In this document: positions 24,491-31,323 of the stretch, piece by piece
How positions within the stretch are numbered: the stretch's first letter is position 1
Layout: each line of letters begins with the position of its first letter
Source of the DNA: Chryseobacterium sp. RU37D
GTDB taxonomy: Bacteria > Bacteroidota > Bacteroidia > Flavobacteriales > Weeksellaceae
Assembly: GCF_900156075.1 (NCBI RefSeq)
Contig: NZ_FTMM01000001.1
Span: forward strand, 124,001 to 188,000
Length of the DNA: 64,000 nt
Reading direction: 5' to 3'
Notes under the pieces: generated by a model
Told to the model about the DNA's origin: nothing
The model's input: only the letters and a program-made list of their open reading frames with translations
Database searches by the model: none
Translations under genes and position numbers: made by a program

Positions 24491-26532
24491 AATATTTTTT
24501 CAAGCTCAGCCTTAAAGTTAATCAGCTGTATTTTATAATCTGTATATGCTTTATTTAAAATCGACTGATATTCATTAATTAATGAGAATACGGCATCCAC
24601 TTCCTTCTGGATATACTTGTAGTTGTTGAAATAAATATATTCAGAATCAAGGAAATCTTTTAAAAGCCGCTTATCATCAAGTGATAAAAAATTTTTGTAT
24701 CTGGATTCTTCGATGAATTTTTTCAAGGTTTCTTTAAATATTTTTTCATTTTTAAGCAGACTAGACCTATGCTTGCGGATTTCTTCAACAGGAAGGATGA
24801 CCATCATAAACTGCAGATAGGGAATAAAATTGTTGATTGAATCCTGATAGACATCATATTCACTATCCAACGCAGCAAGGGTTTTATATTTTTCAAGTAG
24901 AATTTTCCTGTTTGCTTCATCTGCCTTATGATAAAAGTACCGGAAAATAGTTTTATCATTTTCCTTAATTTCAGACTGAATATTTTCAAGCTCTTTTGAA
25001 AATCTTGGGATTAAAATTTTTGCCTCGCTGGCTTTATACAATTTTCCGTTGCATTTAAATGTCCTTACCAGTTTAGGATTAGCAACCATCTGATGAAGCA
25101 CATAAAGATCAGTCTCAACACCAGCTTTCTCATGTACAAGAGATACTTTTTTATCTGTAAAGAAATCGTTGCTTTCGGATGTTTCATAGATTAATTCTTC
25201 TACATTTTCCAGAATCGGATTATGTCTTTCGTAATATCCGTTAAAGTCAGAAAAAATACTTTTATATGGATATTTTTCTTCATAAAGATCCAGAAATCTT
25301 TCGTTAGTACTTACAACTTCGCCTATGTTTTTAATATTATTCAGGGTTAAAAATTTACTCGTCAAAGCTTTGCATATTTCATCAAATCCGCGGATGATAC
25401 TTTTTGCAAGTGCATTATTTTCAGGGCAGTTTTTTGTTTTATTTTTCCAGATCGCCTCGATTCTTTTATCCGTTTCGGGGTGAAATGACCATTGATCTTC
25501 TATTTCTATTTTTGATTTGTTATATCGTCTAAGGTCTTCAATACCTACTTTGGGAAGATTATTTTCATATGAATGATGATTTCTTTCACTGAAAATTTTC
25601 ATCAGTAAAGTCTGATTTTCAAAAAGATTTTCAGGAAGATATTTGTTATTACTTTCTGCATAGAACATAAACACACTATTGAAAGCTTCGCTGCTTAAAT
25701 CCATTCTTAATAAAGAATCTGTCTGTTCTTTAGGATTGGTTACATAAGTGGCCACAGCGTCCGCGTGAAACTCCATTTCCTTTCTCAAAGAGGCATTATT
25801 TTTAAACAAAAAATCAGAAAAAAACTTTAAAATATATTGAAAAATACTTATAAAACCAACAGAAACCATTCCTGCAAGCTGAAAAGCCCAATGTCCGGAG
25901 CCATGCTTAAGTGAGTTTTCAAAATCTTTGTTGTTGTAAACAGTATCAAAAATAATTTTCTCGGCCTGGCTTACATAACCTCCTATCTTCATGCTTCGCT
26001 GTGAAAAGTGACCGAATTCATGAGCTAAAACCGTTTTAAGCTCTCCCACAGTAGAAGAGTTGATAAGTCCCATACCGATAGTGAGATTTTTTTTTACCGG
26101 TAAAAACATGCTCCAAAAAAGGGAATTATAGCTTACACTAGCATTCACTTCAGGAGAGAGAAACACCTTTCCCGGTTTCTGAACCTTTATTTCTGCGACG
26201 ATTTCATCAATAATAGCAAAAAGCTCTGGCTGCAGCTTCCTGTCGATCTCGATCAAATGTCTGTTGTTGTAATGATTTTTTATGAAAATAAATTTGATCA
26301 GGTAATAAAATACGACCAATCCGATACTAAATAATCCTAAACTCGCCAAAACCGTAAAATAGTTGGCATGAATGGCTATTATTTTTATTGCTCCGTAACC
26401 TAATAAAAAAATCAGCAGGAGCGAAGCCATAATTAATAAAAAATAAACGATAAAAAATATTGAAATTGAGAAAATTGCGGAAATCAGCTTAGATCTGTAA
26501 GCCGGAGAAATAAAAGGTAAATTATTCATCAT
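24487..26532 (-). CDS. M48-family membrane metallopeptidase
   Basis: A 681-residue integral membrane zinc protease. Two hydrophobic segments (about 18-48 and 58-85) precede the catalytic domain. HEFGH (171-175) gives two zinc His and the catalytic Glu; the third ligand is Glu254 in KEMEFHADAV. More membrane segments lie at about 215-245. The long C-terminal part (350-681) is Lys/Glu-rich, helical and not part of the classic HtpX fold, so the protein is about twice the length of HtpX. Relatives act in membrane protein quality control; the role of the tail is unknown. The HD-domain gene upstream is 12 nt away and likely co-transcribed. Confidence 0.9.
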   Translation of the reverse strand: MMNNLPFISPAYRSKLISAIFSISIFFIVYFLLIMASLLLIFLLGYGAIKIIAIHANYFTVLASLGLFSIGLVVFYYLIKFIFIKNHYNNRHLIEIDRKLQPELFAIIDEIVAEIKVQKPGKVFLSPEVNASVSYNSLFWSMFLPVKKNLTIGMGLINSSTVGELKTVLAHEFGHFSQRSMKIGGYVSQAEKIIFDTVYNNKDFENSLKHGSGHWAFQLAGMVSVGFISIFQYILKFFSDFLFKNNASLRKEMEFHADAVATYVTNPKEQTDSLLRMDLSSEAFNSVFMFYAESNNKYLPENLFENQTLLMKIFSERNHHSYENNLPKVGIEDLRRYNKSKIEIEDQWSFHPETDKRIEAIWKNKTKNCPENNALAKSIIRGFDEICKALTSKFLTLNNIKNIGEVVSTNERFLDLYEEKYPYKSIFSDFNGYYERHNPILENVEELIYETSESNDFFTDKKVSLVHEKAGVETDLYVLHQMVANPKLVRTFKCNGKLYKASEAKILIPRFSKELENIQSEIKENDKTIFRYFYHKADEANRKILLEKYKTLAALDSEYDVYQDSINNFIPYLQFMMVILPVEEIRKHRSSLLKNEKIFKETLKKFIEESRYKNFLSLDDKRLLKDFLDSEYIYFNNYKYIQKEVDAVFSLINEYQSILNKAYTDYKIQLINFKAELEKIF

Positions 26533-26544
26533 ATGTGTTTTTAG

Positions 26545-26988
26545 TTATTTATCAATCAGATAGTGATAAGCTTTTAAATATTTATTAAATCTTTTAATAT
26601 CTTTTGGGGTAAGCTCGCGGTTTACTCTTCTCAAATCCATATTATCGCGAAGATCATTGAGCTTTACTGCCACGGCAAGAGGAGAGCGTTCGGTTCTTTT
26701 TACAAAATCGTCATAGTTTTCATCCGGATCAAACTTTGTTAAACAGCTGATCGCGAAGATAATATATTCCGGAAAGCCTTCACTTCTCAGATAATCAAGG
26801 CTGAATTCCTGTGGATGATCTTCTACCACATCGTGAAGGACACCTACAATTTTTTCGTCGATGGTTTTGCCATATTCCATGACGCGCATGACGTGGGCGA
26901 TGTAGGGAGCGTGGTATTTGTCGGTTTGGCCTTTGTGTGCTTTATCTGCAATTTTAATAGCTTTATGTAATAGTTCTTCTTTTATCAT
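26545..26988 (-). CDS. HD-domain hydrolase, SpoT/MESH1-like
   Basis: A 147-residue cytoplasmic HD-superfamily protein resembling the hydrolase domain of RelA/SpoT. AHKGQ (17-21), PYIAHVMRVM with His32, the HD pair His52-Asp53 in VGVLHDVVED, and VKLNDLRDNMD, which stands in for the SpoT VKLADRLHN motif, are all present. Stand-alone members of this group hydrolyse (p)ppGpp or related nucleotides. The metal residues seem intact, but substrate specificity is inferred. The M48 protease gene follows 12 nt later in the same direction. Confidence 0.8.
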   Translation of the reverse strand: MIKEELLHKAIKIADKAHKGQTDKYHAPYIAHVMRVMEYGKTIDEKIVGVLHDVVEDHPQEFSLDYLRSEGFPEYIIFAISCLTKFDPDENYDDFVKRTERSPLAVAVKLNDLRDNMDLRRVNRELTPKDIKRFNKYLKAYHYLIDK

Positions 26989-27020
26989 TATTAGGTAAAG
27001 TAGAATACAAAAATAAAAAA

Positions 27021-27047
27021 TGCCTCAACATTTGAGACACTTTTTTA
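27021..27047 (-). terminator. Hairpin with T run between the HD gene and a gene-free region
   Basis: TGCCTCAA and TTGAGACA pair with one mismatch, flanked by A and T runs so that it could work in both directions. On the minus strand it would end a transcript from the 27.06-27.41 kb region. Confidence 0.5.
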
Positions 27048-27062
27048 GGAATATTTTAACAA

Positions 27063-27414
27063 TATTTTAATTAGCTGTTTTTTCTTCCACACTATATTGG
27101 ATGCATTCTTACTATTGAAACTTCTACCATTATTAGATTTTACTTATTTTTCTGCCGTACAGAATTTAAATTTTATAATACATTTTATCTTTTCTTTTAG
27201 AATAAGCAGAAGTATCTCTTGGTTTTGCAACAAGCATTTTGTAAAGGCTGTTTTGTTCATCTTTTTGTTGTATCTACAAATTTTTAAGATTAAATTTCCT
27301 AAGCTTAATGATATGCTTTTCGGAAGTTGTTGTTTCCTGTCTTTTTCCTGGGAAAAAATTATTATTGAACTTAATGTAGCTGTCTTTAATATTAGTCTTA
27401 TTATTTTATTATGA
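27063..27414 (-). pseudogene. Possible decayed gene of unknown family
   Basis: Read on the minus strand, several in-order stretches look coding but switch frames: SYIKFNNNFFPGKRQETTT, then LYKMLVAKPRDTSAYSKRK, then VKSNNGRSFNSKNASNIVW. Composition there is more protein-like (Lys, Asn, Ser) than the surrounding AT noise, and a terminator follows at 27021-27047. No family is recognised. The case is weak and the region may simply be non-coding. Confidence 0.2.
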
Positions 27415-27526
27415 ATTTTTTTTGAATTTGAATTGTAGCTTGTTTTCTTAAAATATATATAATATTATGTCATCAGCATTGCGTACTATGAAATTATTTC
27501 GGATAGTTAAATTTCTGGGTGAAACA

Positions 27527-27622
27527 TAGCCTCGATAGGAATGACATCCTTTTTGGTTGCGGGTTTTGCTTTGCTCCACCCACAACCAAAAAGATATAAT
27601 GGATAGCGGGAAAAAGCTCCTA
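27527..27622 (+). repeat. Dispersed flavobacterial hairpin element, copy 2
   Basis: It reads TAGCCTCGATAGGAATGACA, TCCTTTTTGGTTG with a variable stem (GTTGCGGGTTTTGC / CACCCACAACC region), AAAAAGATATAATGGATAGC, then GGGAAAAAGCTCCTA. This is the clearest of three copies (others at 3480-3554 and 11301-11389). It lies beside the terminator of the acyl-CoA dehydrogenase gene. Confidence 0.7.
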
Positions 27623-27654
27623 AAAAAAGCATCTCAAAAATTGAGACGCTTTGA
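27620..27654 (-). terminator. Terminator of the fad operon
   Basis: AAAGCATCTCAA / TTGAGACGCTTT (one mismatch) with an AAA loop. On the minus strand it is followed by a run of T, 25 nt after the acyl-CoA dehydrogenase stop. Confidence 0.75.
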
Positions 27655-27676
27655 AATCAAATTTATATTTAAAAGA

Positions 27677-29464
27677 CTAATAAGCTCCTTTATTGATGTA
27701 ATGTGCAGCGATTTTCTCTGTCAATGCCACTACATTCGGATGATTGGTATATTTTGTAAATCTTCTAAGGCCGGAAAGCATCATTCTCTGCTCGTCGCCT
27801 TCAGCGAAAGAAACGATTCCTTCTTTTGCTGCCACGATAATTTTTTCAACCGCCTTGTAAAGGTTTAGCTGGGCCATTGCCGCTTCCACAGATTCTGATG
27901 AGAAATGCTTTTCTGCTCTCAAAATTGCAGATTCTGCCATGTAGATTTGGTTAAGAATTTCAGAAGCATTCAATAACAAATGCTGTTGTTTCTCAATATC
28001 TATCATATATTTTTGAAGAGCCGCACCTGAAACCATTAAGAAAACTTTCTTAAGATTAGCAATAATTGCTTTTTCTTCGCTCATAAAAGCTGAATAATCC
28101 GGAACTTCAAATGACGGAATTCCCATCAGTTCTTTGCTGATCGCCATTGCTGGAGACAATAAGTCTAGTTCTCCTTTCATTGCTCTCTTGATCAACATTC
28201 CTACGGCCAGCAATCTGTTGATCTCATTGGTTCCTTCATAAATTCTTGAAATTCTTGAGTCTCTCCAGGCAGCTTCCATTGGCGTGTCTTCAGAGAATCC
28301 CATTCCTCCGTACACTTGAATTCCTTCATCTGCTGTATGTTGAGCCAAATCTGAAACAAAAACTTTAAGAATTGAACATTCAACGGCAAATTCTTCAACA
28401 CCTTTCAATTCTGCAGCCTGATGGTCCATTCCTTCGGCAACCAGTTCATCAATTTTATCCTGGATATTTTTCGCCGCTCTGTACGAACCTGCCTCACTTA
28501 CAAAAACGCCGGTTGCCATTTCAGCAATTTTCTTTCTGATTGCTCCAAAAGTCGAAATCGAAACTCCAAACTGCTTTCTTTCGTTAGAATATTGAATAGA
28601 GTGGTTTAAAATTCTTCTCTGCGCATCCAGACAAGCAGCTGCTAATTTAATACGGCCAACATTTAATGCATTTAAAGCGATTTTAAAGCCGTTATTTCTT
28701 TCACCTAAAAGATTCTCAACAGGAATTTTCATATCATTAAAGAAAACCTGACGGGTAGAAGATGCACGAATACCCAACTTGTGTTCTTCCTCACCGAAAG
28801 TTAAGCTTTTAGGGTTTTCCAGTTCGGAACGGTTAATAACAAAACCTGTAATGTTTTTATCATCATCAATTTTTGCAAATAATGTAAAAGTATCTGCAAA
28901 TCCTGCGTTTGAAATCCACATTTTCTGTCCGTTGATGATATAATGTTTTCCATCTTCAGAAAGTTTTGCTCTTGTTTTTCCTGAGTTGGCATCAGAACCT
29001 GCATCAGGTTCAGTTAAGCAATATGCTCCGAATTTTGTTCCTGCTGCTAAATCGGGAAGATATTTTTGCTTTTGAGCTTCTGTTCCATACAGAACAATTG
29101 GCAAAGTTCCGATTCCTGTGTGAGCTCCGTAAGCTGTTGCTAATGAACCGGTAACACCTGAAATGTAGTCACAGGCCAGCATGGTGGTCACGAATTCCAT
29201 TCCAAGCCCTCCGTAGTTTTCAGGAACGGCAATTCCCAAAAGTCCCATTTCACCAAGCTTACGCATTACTTCTTCAGTAAAGCCGTAATCTTTTTTCTCA
29301 AAGCGTTCTTTTTGCGGAACAACTTCTCTATCAATAAATTCTTTCGCAGAGTCGCGAAGCATTTTTTGTTCTTCAGAAAGTTCTTCCAAAGAGAAGATTT
29401 CATTAGCTTGAATTTCTTTTATTAAAAACTCACCTCCTTTCAATGTTTTATTAAGTGTAGTCAT
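27677..29464 (-). CDS. Acyl-CoA dehydrogenase
   Basis: A 595-residue flavoprotein that introduces the alpha-beta double bond in fatty acyl-CoA, the first step of beta-oxidation. The N-terminal helical domain includes FIDREVVPQKERFEKKDYGF. The central domain has CLTEPDAGSDANSGKTRA and KMWISNAGFAD. The C-terminal FAD domain has GGMGFSEDTPMEAAWRDSR followed by ISRIYEGTNEINR. About 150 further C-terminal residues make it longer than classic 380-residue enzymes, which is normal for this Bacteroidetes subgroup. Last gene of a fad operon, 17 nt after the thiolase; a terminator follows. Confidence 0.95.
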   Translation of the reverse strand: MTTLNKTLKGGEFLIKEIQANEIFSLEELSEEQKMLRDSAKEFIDREVVPQKERFEKKDYGFTEEVMRKLGEMGLLGIAVPENYGGLGMEFVTTMLACDYISGVTGSLATAYGAHTGIGTLPIVLYGTEAQKQKYLPDLAAGTKFGAYCLTEPDAGSDANSGKTRAKLSEDGKHYIINGQKMWISNAGFADTFTLFAKIDDDKNITGFVINRSELENPKSLTFGEEEHKLGIRASSTRQVFFNDMKIPVENLLGERNNGFKIALNALNVGRIKLAAACLDAQRRILNHSIQYSNERKQFGVSISTFGAIRKKIAEMATGVFVSEAGSYRAAKNIQDKIDELVAEGMDHQAAELKGVEEFAVECSILKVFVSDLAQHTADEGIQVYGGMGFSEDTPMEAAWRDSRISRIYEGTNEINRLLAVGMLIKRAMKGELDLLSPAMAISKELMGIPSFEVPDYSAFMSEEKAIIANLKKVFLMVSGAALQKYMIDIEKQQHLLLNASEILNQIYMAESAILRAEKHFSSESVEAAMAQLNLYKAVEKIIVAAKEGIVSFAEGDEQRMMLSGLRRFTKYTNHPNVVALTEKIAAHYINKGAY

Positions 29465-29481
29465 TATATTTTGTATTTTAG

Positions 29482-30663
29482 TTATAATAATTCAAAAATT
29501 GAAGCAGCACCTTGTCCTGTTCCGACACACATAGAAACCATACCGTATTTGTTTCCGCGTTTTCTCATTTCGTCAAGAAGCTGAACGGTTAATTTTGTTC
29601 CTGTACATCCAAGTGGATGACCAAGTGCAATTGCTCCTCCGTTAACATTTAAAATCTCAGGATTTAAGCCTAATTCTTTTTTAATGGCAACAGATTGAGA
29701 TGCGAATGCTTCGTTTAATTCTATTAATTCAATATCTTTTAATTCTAAACCTGCTTGTTTTAATGCTTTTGGAATCGCATAAATCGGTCCCATTCCCATG
29801 ATTCTTGGCTCAAGACCTGCTGCAGCATAAGCTACTAATCTGGCTTCTGGTTCAATACCTAATTCTTTCACCATTTCTTCGCTCATTACCATTACGAAAG
29901 CTGCTCCGTCACTCATTTGAGAAGAGTTTCCGGCTGTTACGCTTCCTCCGTTGGCAAAAACGGGTCTTAATTTAGCTAAACCAGCCAAAGAAGTATCTGC
30001 TCTTGGACCTTCATCTACTGAAAAATCAAACTTTTTAGTCTGCATTTTCTGGTTTTCATCCAAGAAATTGTATTCAACAGGAATTGGAACAATCTGGTTA
30101 GCAAATCTGCCTTCCTGATTGGCTTTTAAAGCTTTCATATGAGATTCAAAAGCGAACTGATCTTGTTCTTCTCTTGTAATTTTGTACTGTTTCGCCACTT
30201 CTTCCGCAGTGTAACCCATTCCCCAATAATAATCAGGATTGGTTTTGGCAATATCTGTTTCAGGAACAGGTTTGTAACCACCCATTGGAATGTAAGACAT
30301 TGATTCTGTACCTCCGGCGATAATGCAATCCGCCATTCCTGCCTGAATTTTTGCAGAAGCAATCGCAATTGCCTCACTTCCTGAAGCGCAATATCTGTTC
30401 ACCGTAACTCCGGGAACTTTGTCTGTATTTAAACCCATTAAGGAAATCAAACGTGCCACGTTCAAGCCTTGTTCAGCTTCTGGCATTGCATTTCCTACGA
30501 TAAGGTCATCGATTCTGTTTTTGTCTAATTGCGGAAGTTCAGCCATTAATTTTTCAATCACGGTTGCCGCCATTACATCGGGTCTTGTAAATCTTAAACT
30601 TCCTTTTGGAGCTTTTCCAACGGCAGTTCTGAAACCCTTTACTATATATGCTTGTTTTGACAT
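29482..30663 (-). CDS. fadA: Acetyl-CoA C-acyltransferase (3-ketoacyl-CoA thiolase)
   Basis: A 393-residue thiolase that cleaves 3-ketoacyl-CoA with CoA, the last step of beta-oxidation. The acyl-accepting Cys92 is in NRYCASGSEA, the active-site His349 in GHPLG, and the second Cys379 in SMCVGTGQG. Length is typical. It lies between the RAYT element and the acyl-CoA dehydrogenase gene, all on the minus strand. The 660 nt between fadB and fadA are occupied by the inserted RAYT/REP unit, with no terminator visible. Confidence 0.95.
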   Translation of the reverse strand: MSKQAYIVKGFRTAVGKAPKGSLRFTRPDVMAATVIEKLMAELPQLDKNRIDDLIVGNAMPEAEQGLNVARLISLMGLNTDKVPGVTVNRYCASGSEAIAIASAKIQAGMADCIIAGGTESMSYIPMGGYKPVPETDIAKTNPDYYWGMGYTAEEVAKQYKITREEQDQFAFESHMKALKANQEGRFANQIVPIPVEYNFLDENQKMQTKKFDFSVDEGPRADTSLAGLAKLRPVFANGGSVTAGNSSQMSDGAAFVMVMSEEMVKELGIEPEARLVAYAAAGLEPRIMGMGPIYAIPKALKQAGLELKDIELIELNEAFASQSVAIKKELGLNPEILNVNGGAIALGHPLGCTGTKLTVQLLDEMRKRGNKYGMVSMCVGTGQGAASIFELL

Positions 30664-30698
30664 TTTTTTGTTAATTAAAAATTAGTTTAAAAGTTTTT

Positions 30699-30774
30699 GC
30701 CTCGTAGAGGTAAACTGTTCATAGCTTTTTTGTTTTGCAATATGTGCGGAGCTCCGTAGGAGCGACCTGTTAAT
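30699..30774. repeat. Two REP-like units on the 3' side of the RAYT gene
   Basis: Unit L1 (30699-30724) is the palindrome GCCTCGTAGAGG with tail TAAACTGTTCAT. Unit L2 (30746-30774) is GCGGAGCTCCGTAGGAGC with tail GACCTGTTAAT. The tail of L2 contains the RAYT stop codon in complement. The same palindromes and tails recur in reverse orientation at 31239-31322. Confidence 0.75.
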
Positions 30775-31234
30775 CTTCAATCCACTCAAATAAATATTTC
30801 GGATCATATTCAATTTCAAATTTTGACATAAAATCCAAATATTCTTCTTGAAATGTTTTCTTTTTATGATGTTCTTCTTGATTTAAAATATATTTAACAA
30901 CAGAATCTAAACTGCTTTTAGAATAGGAAAAAGCTCCGTATCCTTCCTGCCAATTAAATTTTCCATTCATCCATCCTTTTTCATTAATGAATTTTGATGA
31001 ACCTGCTTTAATATCTCTTACTAAATCTGAAATTGAAACTGTTGGACTCATACTTACAAGAATATGTACATGATCCGGCATTGCAAAAACTGCGAATAAT
31101 TTTTGACTTCTATGAGAAATAATACCTGTAATAAATTTATGTAATTCTTCTCTATTTTCTTTTGAAATCAGATTTTGTCTTCCTTTGACAGCGAAAACAA
31201 TTTGAATATAAATTTGTGTGTATGTATTTGCCAT
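30770..31234 (-). mobile_element. IS200/IS605-like REP-associated tyrosine transposase (RAYT)
   Basis: A 154-residue HUH-type Y1 transposase. The HUH motif is His55-Val-His57 in MPDHVHILVS. The catalytic tyrosine is probably Tyr115 in SVVKYILNQEEHH, after WQEGYGAFSYS. The C-terminal EYDPKYLFEW is common in Bacteroidetes TnpA-like proteins. All catalytic residues appear intact. It sits within the fad operon in the same direction and is bracketed by four REP-like units, the arrangement known for RAYTs that act on REP sequences rather than moving as ordinary insertion sequences. No accessory tnpB gene is present. Confidence 0.85.
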
Positions 31235-31238
31235 AAAA

Positions 31239-31322
31239 ATTAACAGGTCGCCTCTACGAGGCTCGACTCGATGTTTTCTAAAATTATTCTGCTATTAACA
31301 GTTCGCTCCTACGGAGCTCGCC
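31239..31322. repeat. Two REP-like units on the 5' side of the RAYT gene
   Basis: Unit R1 (31239-31265) is ATTAACAGGTCGCCTCTACG then AGGCTCG, the reverse complement of palindrome GCCTCGTAGAGGC with tail GACCTGTTAAT. Unit R2 (31292-31322) is CTATTAACAGTTCGCTCC then TACGGAGCTCG, the reverse of the GAGCTCCGTAGGAGC type. R1 ends 4 nt before the RAYT ATG; R2 abuts the fadB stop codon. Confidence 0.75.
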
Positions 31323-31323
31323 A

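Noticed and set aside
27097-27414. 105-residue plus-strand frame rich in Phe, Leu and Ile
   Set aside because: No conserved feature; it is the antisense of a region whose minus strand looks more coding, and it has no start context.
30770-31322. Ordinary IS200/IS605 insertion with left and right end hairpins only
   Set aside because: Four palindrome-plus-tail units of two types, two per side and inward-facing, fit a RAYT/REP arrangement better than a single pair of IS ends.
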